Source: Tigriopus japonicus
Lineage: Eukaryota; Arthropoda; Copepoda; Harpacticoida; Harpacticidae
Assembly (NCBI GenBank): GCA_010645155.1
Contig: CM021316.1
Span: forward strand, 8,602,875 to 8,666,874
Length of the DNA stretch: 64,000 bases
Direction of reading: 5' to 3'
A program made the position numbers and the translations under genes. Within the stretch, counting starts at the first letter, position 1, and every line of letters starts with the position of its first letter. This document shows, one piece after another, positions 12,083 to 23,282 of the stretch. Under the pieces are notes generated by a model. It did not search any database. It worked only from the letters and a program-made list of their open reading frames with translations, and was not told where the DNA came from.

Positions 12083-13504
12083 ATGACTCCCAGCTTCCGG
12101 TCCGTTTTGCCTTTGAGCCTTTTTTTCGGGCTTTGCTCGTCTTATGTGGGAAACTCGTTTGAATATGACTCTCCTCGACGTCAAGTAGAAGTCACGAATG
12201 AGCATCTGTACCAAAGTCCAAGGATTGTGATCCTTGGTGCCACTGGTGTGGGCAAATCAAGTTTGGCCAATGTTCTTCTCGGCCGCGACAAGAACTACGA
12301 TGGCCGAGGACACTTGGATGGGTGTTTCAAGGTCATGGGACTCAATAATCACGGTTCGTCCGTGACTAAAAAGACTTGCCCGGATGCGGGCCATTGGCTG
12401 GGGAATCTATCGGCACCGTTGTTCACGGTGATCGACACCCCCGGCTTTGGGAACAATCTCATTGAAGAGGAGAAGACCATTGAAGGTCTCGTGAACGTCC
12501 TGAAGGACGAGATCAAATTTATCCATGCGTTTGTGATTGCGTTCAAGCAACAAGACAACCGCATGACGGCTTCCCTTCGGAGCATGATTGGCTTGTTCCA
12601 AAAGATGTTTGGCGATGGTTTCTGGGAAAACGCCATCTTGGAGGCCACCCATTGGAACTACCATCCTAAAAACGTGGAGATCCGAGATTCTTCCGAGCCT
12701 CGACTCACCGAGGAACATTGGTCCCGAGAATTCAACCGACTCTTCCGTAATGAATACGGATTGAAAAAGCCACTGAATGCTGTGTTCATTGATACCTTCT
12801 ACGATCCTCACAACCCGTCGGAAGTAGCCAAATTCAAGGCCAACACCGACACCCTCTTCCAATTTGCCCAAAGTCGAAACCCGTTCGAATGTAAAGACAT
12901 CAAAATCGCACTCACAGAGATCCGTCAGCTCCAGAACGACATCTACGAGTTGGAGAACAACAAACGAGAGCAAATCAAGACCATCCAAGATCTCTTGGAG
13001 TCTAACTACGTGCTCAACCGGACTCTCCAAAGAGCCGGATTGACCACCCCCGCTCCCACACTCTACCCTGCCAGTCTTCAGAACCAGTATTGTTGGTCCA
13101 ACAAGTGCTACACGCCCACGGAGTTCGCTCTCTTTGGTATCGGGATCTGCGTCCTCGGCATCCTCATTGGAATCGTGGCTGTGGCCTGGTTCCGAAACCA
13201 GTGCAGTCCCGAGGACAAGTATTACAGCTATAGTGTCGACGAGACGCCCCCACCAATTCACACTAGTGCCAAACATGGCGAACTCCAGCGTCACGACTCG
13301 TCTCTACTCTCCAATTCGGACTCGGGCGGGTTCAACAGCCACAAATACGACTCTGTGGTAGCAGTGTCGCCCAATGCTCGACGGGACTCAGTCGTTCAAC
13401 CCGGGGACTTGTCCACCGATGTGATTCGTTGTGACGACCAACTCAACGGCAACGTCCACTACATGCCCGCCAATGGCGGGGGCCCACTGGAGACGATGAT
13501 GTGA
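12083..13504 (+). CDS. signal-peptide-bearing, single-pass AIG1/GIMAP-type GTPase (paralogue 1)
   Basis: One uninterrupted 473-codon frame. Residues 1 to about 22 form a hydrophobic signal peptide. The P-loop GATGVGKSS is at 52-60, and DTPGFG (switch II) at 118-123 is followed by the helical AIG1 region. About 276-315 looks like a coiled coil. A cysteine pair (C337 and C342, in a YC-x4-CY arrangement) precedes a membrane helix at about 348-370, and an acidic, serine-rich tail follows. N-glycosylation sequons lie at N108 and N312. Known AIG1/GIMAP GTPases are cytosolic or anchored facing the cytosol; here the topology puts the GTPase domain in the lumen or outside (inference). The usual G4 motif NKxD is not visible; ATHWNYH lies in the corresponding area. 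GC-rich codon choice contrasts with its paralogue 1.8 kb downstream. The ATG follows a likely acceptor at 12058. The protein ends at a TGA with an open frame beyond. Confidence 0.88.
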   Translation: MTPSFRSVLPLSLFFGLCSSYVGNSFEYDSPRRQVEVTNEHLYQSPRIVILGATGVGKSSLANVLLGRDKNYDGRGHLDGCFKVMGLNNHGSSVTKKTCPDAGHWLGNLSAPLFTVIDTPGFGNNLIEEEKTIEGLVNVLKDEIKFIHAFVIAFKQQDNRMTASLRSMIGLFQKMFGDGFWENAILEATHWNYHPKNVEIRDSSEPRLTEEHWSREFNRLFRNEYGLKKPLNAVFIDTFYDPHNPSEVAKFKANTDTLFQFAQSRNPFECKDIKIALTEIRQLQNDIYELENNKREQIKTIQDLLESNYVLNRTLQRAGLTTPAPTLYPASLQNQYCWSNKCYTPTEFALFGIGICVLGILIGIVAVAWFRNQCSPEDKYYSYSVDETPPPIHTSAKHGELQRHDSSLLSNSDSGGFNSHKYDSVVAVSPNARRDSVVQPGDLSTDVIRCDDQLNGNVHYMPANGGGPLETMM

Positions 13505-13822
13505 CAGTGCGCCTTCTTCTATCCAGGTTCTTCCCCCATGCTCATGGATGACTCCCTCGTGGCTTCCTCAGCGTCTTCGCCCATTGTGAGTGTGGCTCAA
13601 ATGCATCACCCTCCACCACCCCCAACAAACTTGAACCTGACCCTGGCCTCCAATGGCGTGGCCGGACGGCCAGGGCCAGGAGGGGGCGGATTAGAGGCGG
13701 GTGTCCTGGCCAATCGAGAACACTTGGTGTCAGTGCAAGCCAGGGCGCCGCCCACCTCCATGGTGTTACCTACTCAAGCCCCTCTGAGTCACAATGAAGG
13801 GCCCTATTTTTACTACTACTAA
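13505..13822 (+). CDS. in-frame open extension after the TGA of paralogue 1 (readthrough or alternative terminal exon)
   Basis: After the TGA at 13502-13504 the same frame stays open for 105 codons to a TAA at 13820. Its base and codon use is GC-rich, like the upstream gene. The predicted tail is rich in Pro, Gly, Ala and Ser, with a run of prolines near 13610, and ends in a tyrosine cluster. The stop context is TGA-C, known to be leaky in arthropod genes. A competing explanation is visible: TTCTTCTATCCAG ending at 13526 is a good splice acceptor, so this may be a 3' exon joined to an internal donor I could not identify. It could also be an old tail lost by a nonsense mutation. No homologous extension follows paralogue 2. 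Confidence 0.5.
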   Translation, partial: QCAFFYPGSSPMLMDDSLVASSASSPIVSVAQMHHPPPPPTNLNLTLASNGVAGRPGPGGGGLEAGVLANREHLVSVQARAPPTSMVLPTQAPLSHNEGPYFYYY

Positions 13823-15331
13823 ATGAATGAATGCTTGGGGGAATAACGCGGATGGACAACAACAAACCCAACAATGCAAACGAGGGTGGATAAGTGTCAA
13901 AGACTCCCTCAGACTCACACATCACAAGTTGACTAAGAAAGTGGTTGGATCCAGATTGTCCCACGTCCTCCATGAACCCTGATCTGATTATGCTGGATTT
14001 CGCTTCGGTTTTGTTGTAACAAACCCACGTACAACCGATTTTTTAGAAGCCTCGTCTTTTGATATTTGTAGCGGACTTCATGCTGAATACTGATCTCGAT
14101 TGTTCTTTCGATAGCAATACACGAAATATTTTTAAACCGATGATTATTTTAGCCTTTATTTTATGTATTTTTCGCCTGGTTTTATTCTTTGAGTGTGGGT
14201 AGAAAGAGTTGTAACAAAGGTCTTACCAAGTGGTTGTTTTTAACCCACCAAACTTTGATTCTAAGGTTAGGGGAAGGAAAATGAATGGATGTTATCGTGA
14301 GTTGCTTATCAAAGTCCACCTCATATCCACGAAAATTGAGGGTTTTTTTTGTCGCAATGACTCAGCCAAGGTTATCAGCAAGTTTTTCTACGGAAATCGG
14401 ACGTTAAAAGAAGATAGAAAGAATGAAGATGATGACAAATTTGTTCCGATTTACTCCTTAAATGCCTCATTTTGAAAATTCTCTCAGCCATATTTGCCGA
14501 CAAATCTTACAGATTCCCAGGAACAGCACGGTTTTCCTAAGAACAAGTATGATTTTTGAACTCCATCGTTCGAAATGACTTAAGTTTTGGTATGCTCAAG
14601 AGGACAAATTCCAAACCCCAAGTTTCTGTCGATCCCACCACTTCTATTGTAGAGACAAAACGTTATCAATTGAGCCCTTTGTCAATATTATTGAGTTTGA
14701 CTTTGGAAGAGTCACTAAGTAAATTCCAAATTTTGGTCTCATGATGAGTGGTGAGGAAGTGTGATTGTGCTGTCAATATTTGAAAACGCGTGGCCATTTT
14801 GAGTGCCACGATGCCACTTTATTCAAATTTTGGGCATTTTTTTTAATATGGACACCTCATTTGCACTTTTTAGTTTGGGCGTAAGAACAAACATCTGAGA
14901 GTAAAAATATGAAGCGTCTCAGCCCTCTGCAAGATATTGCTTAATCTCCTCTATCGTGTCAGCATTGAGGAATAAAATCAAACCTACCATATTTCAAGTT
15001 TATGGCATAATTTACGGATCTATCGTGCGTAAAAATTCAGTTGCAGTGTGGTCGTGGGTTCTGCTTTTATTCATTCTCGAGAGACTGGTTGGTAACCCTT
15101 TGTCGCTCACAACAACGACCAATTCAAAACCAACCAATCCACTATTTGCGAAAGATATAACTTGATAAACATTGTTTAACTTTAGAAAGTAATGTTCACT
15201 TCCGTCCTAAAAAAACAGAGCCCTTTGGATGCTTCTGGCAAAATTTAATTTATTTTGGAAACAAAATTCACGAAATGTTGACAACACTGGTTTAAAGATA
15301 AGCAGTGCAAAAGTCGTCAAAGTTTTTCCAG
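13823..15331. other. region between the two AIG1-like genes
   Basis: AT-rich with only short frames. It should contain the 3' UTR of paralogue 1 and the non-coding first exon and promoter of paralogue 2, whose likely acceptor TTTTTCCAG ends at 15330. No clear AATAAA was found close to the first stop codon. Confidence 0.45.
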
Positions 15332-15336
15332 TAATC

Positions 15337-16617
15337 ATGGCTTTTAAAGCCGGTATATATCGTATTCTTGTCATTTGTGTCTCCCTTTCAAATAATATTT
15401 TGGCTTCTAAAAGCGTACCTAACCAAAACCAATATCCAGATCCTCGCATAATCATCATTGGAGCCACAGGTGTGGGCAAGTCCAGTTTAGGCAACGTTCT
15501 TTTAGGGCGTGACAGAAACTTTAATGGAACCAATCACAAGCATAACTGCTTCAAAGTTATGGGCCTCACCAATCATCAAAGTTCAGTTACCAAAAAAACC
15601 TGTCCAGATACAGGAAACTGGTTGGGCGATCCTCAAAATCCCAGGGTGACCATTATTGACACTCCCGGATTTGGCAATGATCTTCTGGAAGAGGAAGAAA
15701 CCATCAACAACTTGGTGAACGTGGTTAAAGACGAGATCAAATACATTCATGCTTTTGTGATAGCCTTTAAACAGCAAGACAACCGGATGTCAGCCGCTCT
15801 TAGGAGCATGATCAACCTATTTCAAAGGATGTTTGGTGATCAATTCTGGAGTAATGTCATCTTAGAGGCCACTCATTGGAACTTTCATGAGCGTAGTCGA
15901 CAACTTAGAGAAGATTCAGTGCCAAAACTGACGCGAGAACATTGGAAAGCCGAATTTAACAAGCTTATGCACGACGAATATGGTGTCACAGTAGACATCC
16001 CTGCAGTGTTTATTGACTCGTACTACGATCCAAATCATGAGACAGAATTGAACATGTTCCAAAAGTACACTCAAGAATTGTGGGATTTTGCCACGACGGT
16101 TCCACCTTTTCAGTGTAAAGATATTAAAGTCGCTCTCACTGAAATTAGAGAACTTAAACTTGACCTAGAAGAGAAGACAAACCAAGCGTCTTCTCTTACT
16201 TCGGAATTGGAAGTATTAAAATCCCAAAAAACGATTTTGGAAAATCTTGTGACTAACTTGACAAAGCCCGAAGAAGAACCGAAAATTGGCAAAGGAATGG
16301 CGGTGCAACAGATTTATTGCTTGCATAATAAGTGCTATAAAACTTCAGCGGTGGCTTTCATCAGTGTGGGTTTGGCCATATTGGGAATTATTTTGGGGAT
16401 TGTCGTTGTGATTTGTTACAGAGTCAATTGCGTGGTGCGCTCTGTTTCTCGGAAAATTTCAAGAAAAGATTTACATTTCGAAGAATCATTTCAAAATGAC
16501 CCCGATTATAGCTCACAACCTTCTCCACTTGAAAGGATTGAGGAAGAAGATGTTTTGGTAGAAGAAACAACTCAAAAAGATAATGATGTAACGTGCGGTG
16601 TAGTGACTACAGAGTGA
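15337..16617 (+). CDS. signal-peptide-bearing, single-pass AIG1/GIMAP-type GTPase (paralogue 2)
   Basis: A 426-codon frame, tandem and same-strand to paralogue 1 and alignable along the GTPase domain. I chose the ATG at 15337 because it gives a clean signal peptide and sits just after a likely acceptor, TTTTTCCAG, as in paralogue 1; an in-frame ATG at 15229 would bury the signal peptide. The P-loop GATGVGKSS is at 42-50, DTPGFG at 108-113, ATHWNFH where the G4 motif would be, a coiled coil at about 270-310, a Cys pair C328/C333 before the membrane helix at about 338-361, and an acidic tail. Sequons are at N63 and N307. Shared cysteines (C71, C89 and C260, versus C81, C99 and C270 in paralogue 1) fit a secretory protein. 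Codon use is AT-biased, unlike paralogue 1. Function is unknown; a GTP-binding receptor-like role is inference. Confidence 0.87.
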   Translation: MAFKAGIYRILVICVSLSNNILASKSVPNQNQYPDPRIIIIGATGVGKSSLGNVLLGRDRNFNGTNHKHNCFKVMGLTNHQSSVTKKTCPDTGNWLGDPQNPRVTIIDTPGFGNDLLEEEETINNLVNVVKDEIKYIHAFVIAFKQQDNRMSAALRSMINLFQRMFGDQFWSNVILEATHWNFHERSRQLREDSVPKLTREHWKAEFNKLMHDEYGVTVDIPAVFIDSYYDPNHETELNMFQKYTQELWDFATTVPPFQCKDIKVALTEIRELKLDLEEKTNQASSLTSELEVLKSQKTILENLVTNLTKPEEEPKIGKGMAVQQIYCLHNKCYKTSAVAFISVGLAILGIILGIVVVICYRVNCVVRSVSRKISRKDLHFEESFQNDPDYSSQPSPLERIEEEDVLVEETTQKDNDVTCGVVTTE

Positions 16618-19600
16618 GCAAACAAATATTTCCATCCCGTCGAAATCTATTTTTTCCGCCAAACAAGACGAGTTGTGTGTCATCAAAAACATTTTAATAG
16701 CTCTACTTTTCTTCCAGTAATGTTGAGAGAACGAAGTTTTTCTTTTTGTGTAAGTGCAATCATGTTGGAAAATTTGCTCAACATTTTAACTGAATGAATC
16801 AAAGACGCCTGGACAAATTGTCCGGTTTCTTGTTCATGATGTGCTCAAAATCAGAGCAACTAAAATTGAAGGTAGAGAACCCAAAAGAAAGTCTGGAAAA
16901 GGTGGAAATTACATCATCTTCCAACCTTGAAGATGTTTTTTGTCTTGTTTTTTCGGTTTTCGTTTTTGGTTACCCTGATTTTGCACACGATATAAACAGA
17001 AAAACCAAAGACTTCCTCTCAGATTTCGTATGGACCAAAAATATGTTTTTTTTTTTCATCTCCTGCTACGAAACTGTAACATTTACAAAAAAAGTTTGGT
17101 TCACGAAATTGACACAGCTATGAAATCATGATTTTAGATGAAATGCAGCTTGTTTCGCTCGGCAGAAAATTCATTGCCGCACTCTGTATTGTTTGGGAGG
17201 TTTTACATGATAGGGATGTTCCAAGTTAAATTTTCCTTTCCGACCTCTCTCAAGGAAACTTTTAGACACTTAATCATACAACGAAATTTTTAACGGTTAA
17301 TTTGGTTGAAGGGTCGGAGATTTGATCCTCGCCCAATCGTCACATTATCTTTTCTCGGAAAATATTTCGTTTTGGGTATGAGAAAGGTTTTCTCAGGGTT
17401 TGGATTAGGGTCTAAAAGTTTTTTGGAGAATGGATCGAAGCTGGGACCTCAATCATTGTAGAACATTGCACTTAGCACGATACCACGCCTCCTTCCAAAA
17501 AAACATTTGTTTGTTGGTTTGTCTAAATTTGGAAAATCCAAAATTTACATCTTTCCTTAGTCACCCTAGCATTTTTAGAAAAGCAGCAGTGTGTTGCTTT
17601 TCGATCTTTCAACAAAGTATTTTTCCTATTTGTGTTGTTTTTCGTCCGATTTTGCCCATCCCTGGTTAATTTATACTGAACATGTTTTTCACTGTTATTC
17701 TTATTGCAACAACAACTAATTTTGTTGTACCAATAATTTTTCCCCTTCCACAACACTGCAAAATGGTCTGCATTTGCCCTTTTAAACTAACCTAACAGAT
17801 TCCAAAATCTTTGCTAAAATGATGCGTTCTTTAGCATTCATATTTTTACAAGTGTTTTCTTTTTCTTTTCGTCAGCCTGAGCAAGGATATGAAAAGTTGT
17901 TGTTTTAGTTGCTTTTTTGCATCTCTAGTAGGATGAAACAATTTGATGAAAAGTTTACTTTTTAATTTGTGGTCAACTTTGGAAAAGTCGTCTTTTTTCA
18001 ATTTGATTTCTAAATCCAAGGGATTTTGTCACTTTTTTTGGCGCCATTGGAATCCATTGAGACTGTTTGACCATTTTTTCTTTAAGATTATTTTCTAGGA
18101 CAAGCATGTATACCTCTCCATTCTCATCAAATGTTGCACCAATTCTGTTCTGCGGCAACAAATTGGTTTGGTTTTGAGTTTCATTGAAGAACTGAGGGTC
18201 CATCTATACTTGCTGTATGCTACCTACTATTGTCTTTTTTCTAACAATTTACTAACGTTTGATGAAGATTTGATTACTCTCAGAGGCATTCTGACATAAA
18301 AGCAGCTAACTTGCGGACATTTCCACAACCACAGAGCTCAACAACATTCTTGTAGCGTCCTTTTAGAATTGGTCATAAATTGGCATTTTTTCAAATTATA
18401 ATTTTAGACTTTTGATGTAATCATATGTATTTACTTTTTTGAACTCAAATTTAACACCTATGCACTCATTGTAACTACAAGGAAATTATTTCACCCATAG
18501 GAATTTCCTCTTTTGCATGTCTATTACTCATATTGTCACAATATTTATTTGCATTGTAAATTACTTACAAATGTTCCTGATGATAAAATGAATAATGTAT
18601 TTGAAGTGATCTAACAAGAATAAACTTTGCCATATCTTTTGCCTGAAGAGACTTTGTGTGACTCTGAAGAAAATCTTTGAATAAAACGGTCAACGCATTG
18701 TGATGTCCTTTAGTATCTGGTCGTCTTAAACATTTACAACTAGTTTCAATGCAGAATCACTTCAAAATTCGATCAAATTTTTCACTTTCCAAGGCCTCAT
18801 TTTCTTTAATTGAATATAGCAGACACAGAATGTTTTTTTAAGGAAAAACTACAATCACGTTTAAGATATTAAGTACAGACACGGAGAAATTTCAATGCCT
18901 ACGATCACTACTAAATTAAAGCTCCGTCTTGAATTGCAATCAAATCATTCCAAGCACCAACGGAACCCACAGATGAAATATGAACACCTGACTTCTTCGT
19001 TGACTCGTTTTTGAGCTGTCGACTCTGTCTTAATTGAATATGGAAATGTTTTCTTAGATATGAGGTTTATCATCTTGAGAGATGTCAAGTCAAAGACAGC
19101 AATGTGTCCTTATCACCAAACGAATGAACGTTCCTTTCCCTCTTGTCGTTTTCATTCACTTTCCAACTTAACTGACTCATTTCAGCGCCAAGTCCCAACT
19201 TTGATGACTCGGTTGGAAAATCATTTTCAGGCCACGTCTCAAGGGGGAATCAATACACGGTGTAACCGGAAATACGGTAAAAGCAAAGATGGCCCTAATT
19301 TGGCACAACAGCCTTTGTTTAATCAATACCCACTTAGTCATACTTGGGCACAAGAGGGGGAAGATTCCGTGGATCAATACACGCCTTCACCTTCAGTGAC
19401 CTTCAGTGGTCCCTAAAATATCATATTCTTATATAAACTTGAAAATCAAAGTAATATTGAGTGTTTGGATACTTCTGAGTCTATCAAAATCAAGACAAAC
19501 GATTGCGTGGGCCCATCCATGTCCGTTTATATTGAGCAATCGAGGCAACTTTGCCCTTGTTGTTCATAAGTTGTTCCACTCTCAAAGCGTTCCCATTCCT

Positions 19601-20272
19601 TTGAAGAAGGGTGAAACTGGGACCTGATTTCGTCATCATAACTGAACGTTTGGAATTGAGATCAATCGGACCGCCCTTGAGACAGCCTTGTTTAGGTATA
19701 AAAATCAATTTAACAGCCCTTGGACAATCGTCGAAACAGTCAGTAGACAGTGGTCCCTTTCCCAATATTTGCGTGTTATCAAGAGCCTTGCTGGAATGTT
19801 CCATGTTCGAAGCTTGAAGATAGTTCATCTGTTGCTGATCAGAAGCCAATGGCCGAGTTCAAGTAAAAATTGAAATTTGTCCCCTTTACCAAGGCGTACA
19901 AATCCCGGTGGTTATCTTAAGGACAAAATGTGAGTTGTCAAAACGACCAGTGGTGACCTTCAGCTCAACTTCTGACACCTTCAGGCTTATTCTTCTTGTT
20001 CCACCTCCTTCTTCCTTGCTCTGTGGACCTTGGAACGTGTGCGATGAAGGAAATCCTGGAATTCTCTAGAGAATTTGAAAGTGACTTTAAGACGAATTGG
20101 ATGGTTTGAAGGTGCTGAAAGGTTTTCCGGACTAATCTCCTTGAGCCTTCTGTCGTCCACCACTCATCGGACCACGAGGATCAACTTTAGCGTGAAGGCC
20201 AATCAGTAAGGTCCACTTTTGAATGCTAAATTCGAGCTTTGAGAACCACAAGCTCTGCAATTCTTCCTTACA
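16618..20272. other. intergenic between AIG1-like pair and roadblock gene
   Basis: Strongly AT-rich to about 19 kb, with SINE remnants around 17.2-17.5 kb (listed). At 19060-19416 (plus, 118 codons) and 19490-19849 (minus, 119 codons) there are open frames with no domain I recognise. They overlap other open frames and are most simply chance frames, though a small unknown gene cannot be excluded. Confidence 0.4.
17237..17493. repeat. degenerate tRNA-derived SINE remnants, family B
   Basis: Read on the minus strand, 17493 to about 17410 starts GGAGGCGTGG and carries a decayed box A and a box B-like GCTTCGATCC, matching the head of the better copy at 48781-49030. On the plus strand, CTCTCAAGGAAACTTTTAGA at about 17249-17268 matches the body of the same family, so two pieces lie in opposite orientation. 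Confidence 0.6.
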
Positions 20273-23200
20273 ATGGCCACGAATGAGCTTCCCATCACTC
20301 ATGACTTGGACGAGATCCTCCGACGAATCTCGGATATCAAGCATATCGCGGGCGTGGTGGTCGTCAACAAAGAGGGCGTCACCGTCAAGTCCACCTTGGA
20401 CAACTCTCTTACGGCCATGGTAAATGAGTAGCCGAAAGTCTAGATTTAAAAAAAATGATGGGATCGATAGCACATAGGGGGATTAGTTTACGTGGTTCAT
20501 TTAGTTGGGAAGCTTTGTCCGAAAGGGGGTGCTTTCGAAAATTTCACGATATGAGACAGTTTCTTCAGGCAGATTGCCGTAGATTGACTTAATCATACCT
20601 TCACGGCAACATTATTGATTAATAACACTTCCGGTTCATGACTAGTCGAAGAAGTTTATGTTGCAATACAACTTTGTTTCCTGCAATTATTTTATTTTGG
20701 GCTTGTATGACCTCCAAATCAACCCCTCATATTTGTCGCTCTCTCTTAAAACAGTAAATTAGATTGATCGATCATTTTCAATTCGAGCCCTTGTAATTTA
20801 CAAAACTTACAAAAATAGTGATGTTTTTGAAGATCAAATGTGAATATAATCTACTTTTTCTGTCGTAAAAGCAAATCCAAGTAAATATCTTCTTCACTTT
20901 ACATTTTTTCAGTCTTGAAGCAAAGAAGGTCCTCTTGATGAGGGAAATCAAGCTTTTTGGATTTAAATACATTTCCAAGATTCGATGACCAGGAAGTCCC
21001 CCAAAAAGCAAACCCAAAAATTCACAAATCGCTTTCTCATTTTGCAAGCAAAATATCTTTCCTCCTTTGCCTCAAGACTGAGAAAAACGTAAGAGAAAAA
21101 AGAGCCTACCTAGCTTTGCTTTTACCTACAACGAAGAGCACTATAACTAAAAGAGTACGCATTTTTGATACACAGGTCCCACTCTCACCCAGAAGAAAAA
21201 GGAGCAAAGTCGATCTCATGCGCTCTCTTTTGTGATTATCGTGCTCTTCAACAAATAATAGTCTTGAGCTTATCGGTACTAATTCTTTCATTAATTCCAG
21301 TCATTTTCATGCGTGTACTCTGCTAATCATCTTGACACTGGTTGAGAACGACAAACTCCAATCGTCCAATGGTCGCAGAAATTTTGATCAAAGCAAAGTT
21401 AATTTCAGGCCATCTCTAATTTTAAGATCGGATCCCGAGTAAAGACCGTTTTCACTTTCCTTAAAAACCTGAAGGATGGACGACATGCACGTATTTTCCA
21501 GTAAAAGTTTTCGGGATGCTATGAAATTAAAGCGGATCAAAAGAGAGTGTGTACAAAATAGATTGAATCAAAATAGAGCCGCTTCATAAGAGAGTGAATC
21601 AAATTAGAGCCAGGTCAAAAGAGAGTGTATTGAAGAAGAGCGAAAATAGCACCAGTTCAATTACTCAATTTTTAGTTGGGAGAAATTTATACATGACACA
21701 TCAACTTAGTTAAATGCCAATGTCTACGGAGTTCACAAAAACGTAATGGGCAAGGAAAACCTTATTTTACCAAGGTTCCTTTTATGGCAGAAAATCCAAA
21801 CAACAGGGTCGGCAGACAACGTGTGGACCCTGTAAGACTATCATGAACACGACAATTTTCGGCTTTCAATTTACAGTTTAGTTTTAAATCCCAAAGTATT
21901 ATTATAGTAATAATAATAATAAAGGGTTTACTGTTGATAAACAGTATTAATGAACAGAAGTTGAAAATTTTCAAAGTTTCCTGTAGGAGCCCTTGGACAT
22001 GAATGAGCATAGGCATTGACGAGATAATTGAGTCAGTTGGCACAATGCCTGATATGAAACATATTCTTTATAAAGAAAAGTTCTAAGAGGCTTATGGAAC
22101 AATTTTCCCAAAAATAGTCTTTCAAATATTTAAAAGCTTTATTTTTTATCCTAGCCTCAAGAAATACATAGTTGAAAGAAAGTTTATACACAGTTTATAC
22201 AGTTTATACATAAAGTTTATTCGTTCTCTTATGATTTGGCTCTATTTTGATTGGGCACTATTTTGAAGTGGCGCTATTTCGCACACGCTCTCTTTTGATC
22301 CGCGTTAATATTATATAGACCCAAAGTTTTCAACTCCGTCATCCCTAGAAGTTCTTAAACGTAAATTTTTCATTTTTTACAAAAAAAAAACGATAGCACA
22401 AATCTTTTCGTCAGTTTCATTGCCCTCATTTATGACTGCAATGTCAACAATATGAGCCCACCAATTGAAGCTGGTTGCAGACAAACAAAACCATTAAATA
22501 TTTTTTTATCCTTGCCTTTTGTTCCAAGGAAAAGCCTTAATGACTATTCCAAAGCAAATTGAAAGACAAAAAGGCTTAGAAACAATTGCTTCGTCGGTTT
22601 TTTTAGAGGATTTTTGCGTTTGATACTTTCAAAAACAATTTTTCTAGCCTTGCCCCAACATACTTTATAAACCTTTAAAGCAGAAGATTCCAAGTTTAGA
22701 TTTTTTTACTCGGCCCCATTATTAATGAAAGATAGTTTTACAAGTATGCAGTTGCGTTTCGTCGTTTCGTCATTGCTTGGTTGGATATCAATTTGTAGCA
22801 TGAACCAATTAGTTGCTCCAATTGAGGTTCCTGTCGTGCGAAGGTTGTTTAGCTTTGTCACAATTACAAATTGCTTTATAATGAAACTAATGTCTAATGA
22901 GTTACTGAGATTTCAATTATCTTTCCCGAATTTCCTTCAAGGAAATCTCTCTTTTATCCAATTATCATTGCAATCACGAGTGTACTGGAACTTCCATCCC
23001 CGAAAATAGACATATTCTTAAAATGCGACAAATATTGCTTGCATCAATGAAGCAAATCCAGGGAATTCCTGGGTTACTCAATTGTATATCCTTTTCTTGC
23101 AGTATTCGGTGTTGGTGTCCTCATTGGCCACGAGGGCTAAATCCATAATCCGTGATTTGGATCCAACCAATGAGTTAACTTATTTGCGGATCAAGAGTAA

Positions 23201-23282
23201 GAAACATGAGGTGTTGGTGGCTCCTGATGAAGAATACATTCTGATTGTGGTTCAAAACCCGCCAGAACCACTGGCTTCTTGA
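20273..23282 (+). CDS. DYNLRB: dynein light chain roadblock-type (DYNLRB)
   Basis: Two coding exons: 20273-20419 (49 codons, donor GTAAAT) and 23103-23282 (59 codons plus stop, acceptor CTTGCAG), joined in phase 0 into 108 residues. The family is usually about 96, with a slightly longer N-terminus here. Diagnostic stretches are [18 protein letters not shown] in exon 1, and [34 protein letters not shown] and VVQNP in exon 2, which match the Roadblock/LC7 fold along its length. The product is a homodimeric light chain of cytoplasmic (and often ciliary) dynein that binds the intermediate chain. The 2.7-kb intron carries a TTAA-flanked transposon. No clear poly(A) signal was found close to the stop. 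Confidence 0.96.
21531..22304. mobile_element. 774-bp TTAA-flanked transposon with long inverted repeats
   Basis: Left end AGCGGATCAAAAGAGAG and right end CTCTCTTTTGATCCGCG are inverted repeats, and the inversion continues imperfectly for roughly 80-100 bp with repeated ATCAAAATAGAGCC-type words. Both sides carry TTAA (21527-21530 and 22305-22308), the target site of piggyBac-type transposases. It encodes no transposase, so it is non-autonomous. It lies in the intron of the roadblock gene. Confidence 0.75.

Noticed and set aside
12407..13294. 295-codon open frame on the minus strand
   Set aside because: It lies antisense to the GC-rich AIG1-like gene; such mirror frames arise from codon bias, and it shows no domain.
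19490..19849. 119-codon minus-strand frame
   Set aside because: No recognised domain and overlapping plus-strand frames; not enough support to call a gene.
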